A stretch of DNA of 64,000 nt. Origin: Diplolepis rosae. Its lineage: Eukaryota; Arthropoda; Insecta; Hymenoptera; Diplolepididae. This document shows, one piece after another, positions 13,058 to 25,545 of the stretch (the first letter of the stretch is position 1; every line of letters begins with the position of its first letter). Both the position numbers and the translations under genes were made by a program. Location of the stretch: positions 1,205,842-1,269,841 of the forward strand of contig JAPYXD010000697.1 in NCBI GenBank assembly GCA_030998225.1. Reading direction: 5' to 3'. Under the pieces are notes generated by a model. That model was given only the letters and a program-made list of their open reading frames with translations, did not search any database and was not told where the DNA came from.

Positions 13058-14968
13058 ATTGCTTAGTATGTGATCATTTTTAATTCTCGTGATGCTAAAA
13101 AAAGTTATTCGCATATTTGATATTTTAGATAATATACGATACATACATACGAAAATGCGAATGCGATTTTTAGGTTTTTGACAAAATTCACATTTTAGGT
13201 TCGACACTAGACAATATACAAACATTGCTTAATATGTGAACATTTTGACTTCTCGCGAAGTTAATATCTGTTATTCTCATAATTTGCAACTTCGATAATA
13301 CACAATTCAATATAGCGTGAAAAGATAAAACCGAACAATATAACTTCGTACTTAACCTATGATAGTGTAAATACGATTTTTCAGTTTATTAAGCATAATT
13401 TAGGTAATACACGATTCAATATAGAAAAAAACGACGACAGCAATCAATAAACCTTTTTGTTTAACATACGAAAATGCGGATACGGTTTTTAGTTTTTTGA
13501 CAAATTTCACATTTTAGGTTCGACACTAGACAATAAACAAACATTGCTTAATATGTGAACATTTTTACTTCTCGCGAAGCTAAAAACTGTTATTCTTATA
13601 TTTGGCAACTTCGATAATACACAATTCAATATAGCATGAAAAGATAAAACCGAACAATATAACTTCGTACTTAACCTACGAAAGTGTAAATACGATTTTT
13701 CAGTTTATAAAGCATGCACGTTTCAAGTTTCGAAACTGAACATTACTCAAACATTGCTTAGTATGTGATCATTTTTAATTCTCGTGATGCTAAAAAAAGT
13801 TATTCGCATATTTGATATTTTAGATAATATACGATACATACATACGAAAATGCGAATGCGATTTTTAGGTTTTTGACAAAATTCACATTTTAGGTTCGAC
13901 ACTAGACAATATACAAACATTGCTTAATATGTGAACATTTTGACTTCTCGCGAAGTTAATATCTGTTATTCTCATAATTGGCAACTTCGATAATACACAA
14001 TTCAATATAGCATGAAAAGATAAAACCGAGCAATATAACTTCGTACTTAACCTACGAAAGTGTAAATACGATTTTTCAGTTTATAAAGCATGCACGTTTC
14101 AAGTTTCGAAACTGAACATTACTCAAACATTGCTTAGTATGTGATCATTTTTAATTCTCGTGATGCTAAAAACAGTTATTCGCATATTTGATATTTTTGA
14201 TAATACACGATTCAATATAGCATAAAAGGTTGACAGCGAACAATAAAACGTTTTGTTTAACATACGAAAATGCGGATATGGTTTTTAGGTTTTTGACAAA
14301 TTTCACTTTTTTAGGTTGGACACTAGACAATATGCAAACATGGCATAATATGTGAACATTTTTACTTCTCGCGAAGCTAAAAACTGTTATTCTCATAATT
14401 TGCAACTTCGATAAGACACAATTCAATATAGCATGAAAAGATAAAACCGAACAATATAACTTCGTACTTAACCAACGAAAGTGTAAATACGATTTTTCAG
14501 TTTATAAAGCATGCACGTTTCAAGTTTCGAAACTGAACATTACTCAAACATTGCTTAGTATGTGATCATTTTTAATTCTCGTGATGCTAAAAACAGTTAT
14601 TCGCATATTTGATATTTTTGATAATACACGATTCAATATAGCATAAAAGGTTGAAAGCGAACAATAAAACGTTTTGTTTAACATAGGAAAATGCGGATAT
14701 GGTTTTTAGGTTTTTGACAAATTTCACTTTTTTAGGTTGGACACTAGACAATATGCAAACATGGCATAATATGTGAACATTTTTACTTCTCGCGAAGCTA
14801 AAAACTGTTATTCTGGTATTTGGCATCTTATATAATACACGATTCACTATAGCTTGAAGAGATGAAACCGAACAATATAACTAATATAAACCTACGAAAG
14901 TGTAAATACGATTTTTCAGTTTATAAAGCATGCACGTTTCAAGGTTCGAAACTGAACATTACTCAAAC
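13058..14968. repeat. Rearranged HOR copy, 1911 bp
   Basis: Order A4d-H-B2-A4d-B4-A3-B3-A1-B3/B5. Unit starts: 13058, 13224, 13543, 13753, 13919, 14129, 14340, 14550, 14761. The usual order is broken: B4 is followed by an A3-B3 dimer and then an A1-like unit. The last unit is a B3/B5 chimera: atggcata and ctcgcgaagc of B3, then ggtatttggcatcttatata of B5 from about 14810. The A5 unit is absent. H here has cagcaatc, an H2-like spelling, in its A-derived half. Confidence 0.9.
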
Positions 14969-16500
14969 ATTGCTTAGTATGTGATCATTTTTAATTCTCG
15001 TGATGCTAAAAACAGTTATTCGCATATTTGATATTTTTGATAATACACGATTCAATATAGCATAAAAGATTGAAAGCGAACAATAAAACGTTTTGTTTAA
15101 CATAGGAAAATGCGGATATGGTTTTTAGGTTTTTGACAAATTTCACTTTTTTAGGTTGGACACTAGACAATATGCAAACATTGCTTAATATGTGAACATT
15201 TTGACTTCTCGCGAAGTTAATATCTGTTATTCTCATAATTGGCAACTTCGATAAGACACGATTCAATATAGCTTGAAGAGATGAAACCGAACAATATAAC
15301 TTCGTACTAAGCCTATGAAAGTGTAAATACGATTTTTCAGTTTATTAAGCATAATTTAGGTAATACACGATTCAATATAGAAAAAAACGACGACAGAAAT
15401 CAATAAACCTTTTTGTTTAACATACGAAAATGCGAATGCGGTTTTTAGGTTTTTGACAAAATTCACATTTTAGGTTCGACACTAGACAATTAACAAACAT
15501 TGCTTAATATGTGAACATTTTTACTTCTCGCGAAGCTAAAAACTGTTATTCTTATATTTGGCAACTTCGATAATACACAATTCAATATAGCGTGAAAAGA
15601 TAAAACCGAACAATATAACTTCGTACTTAACCTACGAAAGTGTAAATACGATTTTTCAGTTTATAAAGCATGCACGTTTCAAGTTTCGAAACTGAACATT
15701 ACTCAAACATTGCTTAAAATGTGATCATTTTTAATTCTCGTGATGCTAAAAAAAGTTATTCGCATATTTGATATTTTAGATAATATACGATACATACATA
15801 CGAAAATGCGAATGCGATTTTTAGGTTTTTGACAAAATTCACATTTTAGGTTCGACACTAGACAATATACAAACATTGCTTAATATGTGAACATTTTGAC
15901 TTCTCGCGAAGTTAATATCTGTTATTCTCATAATTGGCAACTTCGATAAGACACAATTCATTGCATGAAAAGATAAAACCGAACAATATAACTTCGTACT
16001 TAACCTACGAAAGTGTAAATACGATTTTTCAGTTTATAAAGCATGCACGTTTCAAGTTTCGAAACTGAACATTACTCAAACATTGCTTAGTATGTGATCA
16101 TTTTTAATTCTCTTAATGCTAAAAACAGTTATTTGTATATTTGATATTTTTGATAATACACGATTCAATATAGCATAAAAGGTTGAAAGCGATCAATAAA
16201 ACGTTTTGTTTAACATAGGAAAAGGCGGATACGATTTTTAGGTTTTAGACATAATTCACTTTTTTAGGTTCGACACTAGACAATATGCAAAAATTGCATA
16301 ATATGTGAATATTTTCACTTCTCGTGAACCTTAAAACTGTTATTCTGGTATTTGGCATCTTATATAATACACGATTCACTATAGCTTGAAGAGATGAAAC
16401 CGAACAATATAACTAATATAAACCTACGAAAGTGTAAATACGGTTTTTCAGTTTATAAATCATGCACGTTTCAAGGTTCGAATCTGAACATTACTCAAAC
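14969..16500. repeat. HOR copy lacking the A3-B3 dimer, 1532 bp
   Basis: Order A1-H-B2-A4d-B4-A5-B5. Unit starts: 14969, 15180, 15499, 15709, 15875, 16082, 16293. The B2 unit ends in the palindromic agtttcgaaact normally found in B3, so the loss of 421 bp is well explained by crossover between B2 and B3. B4 is 207 bp with aattcattgcatg, the same 3 bp variant as the B4 at 1551. Confidence 0.93.
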
Positions 16501-18179
16501 ATTGCTTAGTATGTGATCATTTTTAATTCTCGTGATGCTAAAACAGTTATTCGCATATTTGATATTTTTGATAATACACGATTCAATATAGCATAAAAGG
16601 TTGACAGCGAACAATAAAACGTTTTGTTTAACATACGAAAATGCGGATATGGTTTTTAGGTTTTTGACAAATTTCACTTTTTTAGGTTCGACACTAGACA
16701 ATATGCAAACATTGCATAATATGTGAACATTTTTACTTCTCGCGAAGCTAAAAACTGTTATTCTTATATTTGGCAACTTCGATAATACACAATTCAATAT
16801 AGCTTGAAAAGATAAAACCGAACAATATAACTTCGTACTTAACCTACGAAAGTGTAAATACGATTTTTCAGTTTATAAAGCATGCACGTTTCAAGGTTCG
16901 AATCTGAACATTACTCAAACATTGCTTAGTATGTGATCATTTCTAATTCTCGTGATGCTAAAAACAGTTATTCGCATATTTGATATTTTTGATAATACAC
17001 GATTCAATATAGCATAAAAGGTTGAAAGCGAACAATAAAACGTTTTGTTTAACATAGGAAAATGCGAATGCGATTTTTAGGTTTTTGACCAAATTCACAT
17101 TTTAGGTTCGACACTAGACAATATACAAACATTGCATAATATGTGAACATTTTTACTTCTCGCGAAGCTAAAAACTGTTATTCTCATAATTTGCAACATC
17201 GATAAGACACAATTCAATATAGCATGAAAAGATAAAACCGAACAATATAACTTCGTACTTAACCTACGAAAGTGTAAATACGATTTTTCAGTTTATAAAG
17301 CATGCACGTTTCAAGTTTCGAAACTGAACATTACTCAAACATTGCTTAGTATGTGATCATTTTTAATTCTCTTAATGCTAAAAACAGTTATTTGTATATT
17401 TGATATTTTTGATAATACACGATTCAATATAGCATAAAAGGTTGAAAGCGAACAATAAAACGTTTTGTTTAACATACGAAAATGCGAATGCGATTTTTAG
17501 GTTTTTGACAAAATTCACATTTTAGGTTCGACACTAGACAATATACAAACATTGCTTAATATGTGAACATTTTGACTTCTCGCGAAGTTAATATCTGTTA
17601 TTCTCATAATTGGCAACTTCGATAATACACAATTCAATATAGCATGAAAAGATAAAACCGAGCAATATAACTTCGTACTTAAACTACGAAAGTGTAAATA
17701 CGATTTTTCAGTTTATAAAGCATGCACGTTTCAAGTTTCGAAACTGAACATTACTCAAACATTGCTTAGTATGTGATCATTTTTAATTCTCTTAATGCTA
17801 AAAACAGTTATTTGTATATTTGATATTTTTGATAATACACGATTCAATATAGCATAAAAGGTTGAAAGCGATCAATAAAACGTTTTGTTTAACATAGGAA
17901 AATGCGGATACGATTTTTAGGTTTTAGACATAATTCACTTTTTTAGGTTCGACACTAGACAATATGCAAAAATTGCATAATATGTGAATATTTTCACTTC
18001 TCGTGAACCTTAAAACTGTTATTCTGGTATTTGGCATCTTATATAATACACGATTCACTATAGCTTGAAGAGATGAAACCGAACAATATAACTAATATAA
18101 ACCTACGAAAGTGTAAATACGGTTTTTCAGTTTATAAATCATGCACGTTTCAAGGTTCGAATCTGAACATTACTCAAAC
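16501..18179. repeat. HOR copy with neither deletion (four full dimers), 1679 bp
   Basis: Order A-B2-A-B3-A-B4-A5-B5 with unit starts 16501, 16711, 16921, 17131, 17341, 17551, 17761, 17972. It has no H and no A4d. The A units at 16921 and 17341 have the gcgaatgcg and attcacattttagg back half typical of A4d and H, yet keep the central segment that A4d lacks. They are either survivors of the state before the deletion or products of conversion that put it back. Confidence 0.92.
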
Positions 18180-19759
18180 ATTGCTTAGTATGTGATCATT
18201 TCTAATTCTCGTGATGCTAAAAACAGTTATTCGCATATTTGATATTTTTGATAATACACGATTCAATATAGCATAAAAGGTTGAAAGCGAACAATAAAAC
18301 GTTTTGTTTAACATAGGAAAATGCGGATATGGTTTTTAGGTTTTTGACAAATTTCACTTTTTTAGGTTCGACACTAGACAATATACAAACATTGCATAAT
18401 ATGTGAACATTTTTACTTCTCGCGAAGTTAATATCTGTTATTCTCATAATTGGCAACTTCGATAAGACACAATTCAATATAGCATGAATACATGAAACCG
18501 AACAATATAACATCGTACTAAGCCTATGAAAGTGTAAATACGATTTTTCAGTTTATTAAGCATAATTTAGGTAATACACGATTCAATATAGAAAAAAACG
18601 ACGACAGAAATCAATAAACCTTTTTGTTTAACATACGAAAATGCGAATGCGGTTTTTAGGTTTTTGACAAAATTCACATTTTAGGTTCGACACTAGACAA
18701 TAAACAAACATTGCTTAATATGTGAACATTTTTACTTCTCGCGAAGCTAAAAACTGTTATTCTTATATTTGGCAACTTCGATAATACACAATTCAATATA
18801 GCGTGAAAAGATAAAACCGAACAATATAACTTCGTACTTAAACTACGAAAGTGTAAATACGATTTTTCAGTTTATAAAGCATGCACGTTTCAAGGTTCGA
18901 ATCTGAACATTACTCAAACATTGCTTAGTATGTGATCATTTCTAATTCTCGTGATGCTAAAAACAGTTATTCGCATATTTGATATTTTTGATAATACACG
19001 ATTCAATATAGCATAAAAGGTTGAAAGCGAACAATAAAACGTTTTGTTTAACATACGAAAATGCGGATACGGTTTTTAGGTTTTTGACAAATTTCACTTT
19101 TTTAGGTTGGACACTAGACAATATGCAAACATGGCATAATATGTGAACATTTTTACTTCTCGCGAAGCTAAAAACTGTTATTCTCATAATTTGCAACTTC
19201 GATAAGACACAATTCAATATAGCATGAAAAGATAAAACCGAACAATATAACTTCGTACTTAACCTACGAAAGTGTAAATACGATTTTTCAGTTTATAAAG
19301 CATGCACGTTTCAAGTTTCGAAACTGAACATTACTCAAACATTGCTTAGTATGTGATCATTTTTAATTCTCTTAATGCTAAAAACAGTTATTTGTATATT
19401 TGATATTTTTGATAATACACGATTCAATATAGCATAAAAGGTTGAAAGCGATCAATAAAACGTTTTGTTTAACATAGGAAAATGCGGATACGATTTTTAG
19501 GTTTTAGACATAATTCACTTTTTTAGGTTCGACACTAGACAATATGCAAAAATTGCATAATATGTGAATATTTTCACTTCTCGTGAACCTTAAAACTGTT
19601 ATTCTGGTATTTGGCATCTTATATAATACACGATTCACTATAGCTTGAAGAGATGAAACCGAACAATATAACTAATATAAACCTACGAAAGTGTAAATAC
19701 GGTTTTTCAGTTTATAAATCATGCACGTTTCAAGGTTCGAATCTGAACATTACTCAAAC
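18180..19759. repeat. HOR copy lacking A4d-B4, 1580 bp
   Basis: Order A1-H-B2-A3-B3-A5-B5. Unit starts: 18180, 18391, 18710, 18920, 19131, 19341, 19552. The 376 bp A4d-B4 pair is missing, consistent with exchange between B3 and B4, which share the agtttcgaaact ending. The H unit has an unusual front: attgcataatatgtg and atttttacttc of other B types followed by the gttaatatctg of H, and gaatacatg after tatagcat. Confidence 0.93.
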
Positions 19760-21296
19760 ATTGCTTAGTATGTGATCATTTTTAATTCTCGTGATGCTAA
19801 AAACAGTTATTCGCATATTTGATATTTTTGATAATACACGATTCAATATAGCATAAAAGGTTGAAAGCGAACAATAAAACGTTTTGTTTAACATAGGAAA
19901 ATGCGGATATGGTTTTTAGGTTTTTGACAAATTTCACTTTTTTAGGTTCGACACTAGACAATATACAAACATTGCTTAATATGTGAACATTTTGACTTCT
20001 CGCGAAGTTAATATCTGTTATTCTCATAATTGGCAACTTCGATAATACACAATTCAATATAGCGTGAAGAGATGAAACCGAACAATATAACTTCGTACTA
20101 AGCCTATGAAAGTGTAAATACGATTTTTCAGTTTATTAAGCATAATTTAGGTAATACACGATTCAATATAGAAAAAAACGACGACAGAAATCAATAAACC
20201 TTTTTGTTTAACATACGAAAATGCGAATGCGGTTTTTAGGTTTTTGACAAAATTCACATTTTAGGTTCGACACTAGACAATTAACAAACATTGCTTAATA
20301 TGTGAACATTTTTACTTCTCGCGAAGCTAAAAACTGTTATTCTTATATTTGGCAACTTCGATAATACACAATTCAATATAGCATGAAAAGATAAAACCGA
20401 ACAATATAACTTCGTACTTAACCAACGAAAGTGTAAATACGATTTTTCAGTTTATAAAGCATGCACGTTTCAAGTTTCGAAACTGAACATTACTCAAACA
20501 TTGCTTAGTATGTGATCATTTTTAATTCTCGTGATGCTAAAAACAGTTATTCGCATATTTGATATTTTAGATAATATACGATACATACATACGAAAATGC
20601 GAATGCGATTTTTAGGTTTTTGACAAATTTCACATTAAATAGGTTGGACACTAGACAATATGCAAACATGGCATAATATGTGAACATTTTTACTTCTCGC
20701 GAAGCTAAAAACTGTTATTCTCATAATTTGCAACTTCGATAAGACACAATTCAATATAGCATGAAAAGATAAAACCGAACAATATAACTTCGTACTTAAC
20801 CAACGAAAGTGTAAATACGATTTTTCAGTTTATAAAGCATGCACGTTTCAAGTTTCGAAACTGAACATTACTCAAACATTGCTTAGTATGTGATCATTTT
20901 TAATTCTCGTGATGCTAAAAATAGTTATTCGCATATTTGATATTTTTGATAATATACGATTCAATATAGCATAAAGGGTTGAAAGCGATCAATAAAACGT
21001 TTTGTTTAACATAGGAAAATGCGGATACGATTTTTAGGTTTTAGACATAATTCACTTTTTTAGGTTCGACACTAGACAATATGCAAAAATTGCATAATAT
21101 GTGAATATTTTCACTTCTCGTGAACCTTAAAACTGTTATTCTGGTATTTGGCATCTTATATAATACACGATTCACTATAGCTTGAAGAGATGAAACCGAA
21201 CAATATAACTAATATAAACCTACGAAAGTGTAAATACGATTTTTCAGTTTATAAAGCATGCACGTTTCAAGGTTCGAATCTGAACATTACTCAAAC
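19760..21296. repeat. HOR copy with recombinant A4d/A3 unit, 1537 bp
   Basis: Order A1-H-B2-A4d/A3-B3-A5-B5. Unit starts: 19760, 19971, 20290, 20500, 20668, 20878, 21089. The unit at 20500 (168 bp) has the 45 bp gap of A4d, but its end is A3-like (ggttggacac, tgcaaac), with cacattaaatagg at the switch, a spelling not seen elsewhere. B5 ends in the non-palindromic ggttcgaatc form with cgatttttcag rather than cggtttttcag. Confidence 0.92.
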
Positions 21297-24200
21297 ATTG
21301 CTTAGTATGTGATCATTTCTAATTCTCGTGATGCTAAAAACAGTTATTCGCATATTTGATATTTTTGATAATACACGATTCAATATAGCATAAAAGGTTG
21401 AAAGCGAACAATAAAACGTTTTGTTTAACATAGGAAAATGCGGATATGGTTTTTAGGTTTTTGACAAATTTCACTTTGTTAGGTTCGACACTAGACAATA
21501 TACAAACATTGCTTAATATGTGAACATTTTGACTTCTCGCGAAGTTAATATCTGTTATTCTCATAATTGGCAACTTCGATAAGACACGATTCAATATAGC
21601 TTGAAGAGATGAAACCGAACAATATAACTTCGTACTAAGCCTATGAAAGTGTAAATACGATTTTTCAGTTTATTAAGCATAATTTAGGTAATACACGATT
21701 CAATATAGAAAAAAACGACGACAGAAATCAATAAACCTTTTTGTTTAACATACGAAAATGCGAATGCGGTTTTTAGGTTTTTGACAAAATTCACATTTTA
21801 GGTTCGACACTAGACAATTAACAAACATTGCTTAATATGTGAACATTTTTACTTCTCGCGAAGCTAAAAACTGTTATTCTTATATTTGGCAACTTCGATA
21901 ATACACAATTCAATATAGCGTGAAAAGATAAAACCGAACAATATAACTTCGTACTTAAACTACGAAAGTGTAAATACGATTTTTCAGTTTATAAAGCATG
22001 CACGTTTCAAGGTTCGAATCTGAACATTACTCAAACATTGCTTAGTATGTGATCATTTCTAATTCTCGTGATGCTAAAAACAGTTATTCGCATATTTGAT
22101 ATTTTTGATAATACACGATTCAATATAGCATAAAAGGTTGACAGCGAACAATAAAACGTTTTGTTTAACATACGAAAATGCGGATATGGTTTTTAGGTTT
22201 TTGACAAATTTCACTTTTTTAGGTTGGACACTAGACAATATGCAAACATGGCATAATATGTGAACATTTTTACTTCTCGCGAAGCTAAAAACTGTTATTC
22301 TCATAATTTGCAACTTCGATAAGACACAATTCAATATAGCATGAAAAGATAAAACCGAACAATATAACTTCGTACTTAACCAACGAAAGTGTAAATACGA
22401 TTTTTCAGTTTATAAAGCATGCACGTTTCAAGGTTCGAATCTGAACATTACTCAAACATTGCTTAGTATGTGATCATTTTTAATTCTCGTGATGCTAAAA
22501 ACAGTTATTCGCATATTTGATATTTTTGATAATACACGATTCAATATAGCATAAAAGGTTGAAAGCGAACAATAAAACGTTTTGTTTAACATAGGAAAAT
22601 GCGGATATGGTTTTTAGGTTTTTGACAAATTTCACTTTTTTAGGTTCGACACTAGACAATATGCAAACATTGCTTAATATGTGAACATTTTGACTTCTCG
22701 CGAAGTTAATATCTGTTATTCTCATAATTTGCAACTTCGATAATACACAATTCAATATAGCATGAAAAGATAAAACCGAACAATATAACTTCGTACTAAG
22801 CCTATGAAAGTGTAAATACGATTTTTCAGTTTATTAAGCATAATTTAGGTAATACACGATTCAATATAGAAAAAAACGACGACAGAAATCAATAAACCTT
22901 TTTGTTTAACATACGAAAATGCGAATGCGGTTTTTAGGTTTTTGACAAAATTCACATTTTAGGTTCGACACTAGACAATTAACAAACATTGCATAATATG
23001 TGAACATTTTTACTTCTCGCGAAGCTAAAAACTGTTATTCTTATATTTGGCAACTTCGATAATACACAATTCAATATAGCGTGAAAAGATAAAACCGAAC
23101 AATATAACTTCGTACTTAACCTACGAAAGTGTAAATACGATTTTTCAGTTTATAAAGCATGCACGTTTCAAGGTTCGAATCTGAACATTACTCAAACATT
23201 GCTTAGTATGTGATCATTTCTAATTCTCGTGATGCTAAAAACAGTTATTCGCATATTTGATATTTTTGATAATACACGATTCAATATAGCATAAAAGGTT
23301 GACAGCGAACAATAAAACGTTTTGTTTAACATACGAAAATGCGGATATGGTTTTTAGGTTTTTGACAAATTTCACTTTTTTAGGTTGGACACTAGACAAT
23401 ATGCAAACATGGCATAATATGTGAACATTTTTACTTCTCGCGAAGCTAAAAACTGTTATTCTCATAATTTGCAACTTCGATAAGACACAATTCAATATAG
23501 CATGAAAAGATAAAACCGAACAATATAACTTCGTACTTAACCTACGAAAGTGTAAATACGATTTTTCAGTTTATAAAGCATGCACGTTTCAAGGTTCGAA
23601 TCTGAACATTACTCAAACATTGCTTAGTATGTGATCATTTTTAATTCTCGTGATGCTAAAAACAGTTATTCGCATATTTGATATTTTTGATAATACACGA
23701 TTCAATATAGCATAAAAGGTTGAAAGCGAACAATAAAACGTTTTGTTTAACATAGGAAAATGCGGATATGGTTTTTAGGTTTTTGACAAATTTCACTTTT
23801 TTAGGTTCGACACTAGACAATATACAAACATTGCTTAATATGTGAACATTTTGACTTCTCGCGAAGTTAATATCTGTTATTCTCATAATTTGCAACTTCG
23901 ATAAGACACAATTCAATATAGCATGAAAAGATAAAACCGAACAATATAACTTCGTACTAAGCCTATGAAAGTGTAAATACGATTTTTCAGTTTATTAAGC
24001 ATAATTTAGGTAATACACGATTCAATATAGAAAAAAACGCCGACAGAAATCAATAAACCTTTTTGTTTAACATACGAAAATGCGAATGCGGTTTTTAGGT
24101 TTTTGACAAAATTCACATTTTAGGTTCGACACTAGACAATTAACAAACATTGCTTAATATGTGAACATTTTTACTTCTCGCGAAGCTAAAAACTGTTATT

Positions 24201-25545
24201 CTTATATTTGGCAACTTCGATAATACACAATTCAATATAGCATGAAAAGATAAAACCGAACAATATAACTTCGTACTTAACCAACGAAAGTGTAAATACG
24301 ATTTTTCAGTTTATAAAGCATGCACGTTTCAAGTTTCGAAACTGAACATTACTCAAACATTGCTTAGTATGTGATCATTTTTAATTCTCGTGATGCTAAA
24401 ACAGTTATTCGCATATTTGATATTTTTGATAATACACGATTCAATAAAACGTTTTGTTTAACATACGAAAATGCGAATGCGATTTTTAGGTTTTTGACAA
24501 ATTTCACTTTTTTAGGTTGGACACTAGACAATATGCAAACATGGCATAATATGTGAACATTTTTACTTCTCGCGAAGCTAAAAACTGTTATTCTCATAAT
24601 TTGCAACTTCGATAAGACACAATTCAATATAGCATGAAAAGATAAAACCGAACAATATAACTTCGTACTTAACCAACGAAAGTGTAAATACGATTTTTCA
24701 GTTTATAAAGCATGCACGTTTCAAGTTTCGAAACTGAACATTACTCAAACATTGCTTAGTATGTGATCATTTTTAATTCTCGTGATGCTAAAAAAAGTTA
24801 TTCGCATATTTGATATTTTAGATAATATACGATACATACATACGAAAATGCGAATGCGATTTTTAGGTTTTTGACAAAATTCACATTTTAGGTTCGACAC
24901 TAGACAATATACAAACATTGCTTAATATGTGAACATTTTGACTTCTCGCGAAGTTAATATCTGTTATTCTCATAATTGGCAACTTCGATAATACACAATT
25001 CAATATAGCATGAAAAGATAAAACCGAGCAATATAACTTCGTACTTAACCTACGAAAGTGTAAATACGATTTTTCAGTTTATAAAGCATGCACGTTTCAA
25101 GTTTCGAAACTGAACATTACTCAAACATTGCTTAGTATGTGATCATTTTTAATTCTCTTAATGCTAAAAACAGTTATTTGTATATTTGATATTTTTGATA
25201 ATACACGATTCAATATAGCATAAAAGGTTGAAAGCGATCAATAAAACGTTTTGTTTAACATAGGAAAATGCGGATACGATTTTTAGGTTTTAGACATAAT
25301 TCACTTTTTTAGGTTCGACACTAGACAATATGCAAAAATTGCATAATATGTGAATATTTTCACTTCTCGTGAACCTTAAAACTGTTATTCTGGTATTTGG
25401 CATCTTATATAATACACGATTCACTATAGCTTGAAGAGATGAAACCGAACAATATAACTAATATAAACCTACGAAAGTGTAAATACGGTTTTTCAGTTTA
25501 TAAATCATGCACGTTTCAAGGTTCGAATCTGAACATTACTCAAAC
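21297..25545. repeat. Amplified HOR block: 1161 bp sub-repeat in tandem, then a full repeat
   Basis: Order (A1-H-B2-A3-B3) twice, 21297-22457 and 22458-23618, then A1-H-B2-A(182)-B3-A4d-B4-A5-B5 from 23619. Unit starts: 21297, 21508, 21827, 22037, 22248, 22458, 22669, 22988, 23198, 23409, 23619, 23830, 24149, 24359, 24541, 24751, 24917, 25127, 25338. Both 1161 bp sub-repeats end in a B3 that carries ggttcgaatc, normally a B2/B5 ending, which marks the crossover site that made the tandem. The A at 24359 has its own 28 bp deletion. Total 4249 bp. Confidence 0.93.
24359..24540. repeat. A monomer with a private 28 bp deletion, 182 bp
   Basis: Sequence runs gattcaataaaacg where other A units have 28 extra bases between the two caat copies. 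The flanking caat direct repeat is the likely cause. The unit also has the one-base-shorter gctaaaacag and an A4d-like gcgaatgcg with an A3-like end (ggttggac). Confidence 0.9.

Noticed and set aside
24371..24556. Plus-strand open frame of 61 codons
   Set aside because: Starts at GTG inside an A monomer and results from the private 28 bp deletion shifting frame. No coding evidence.
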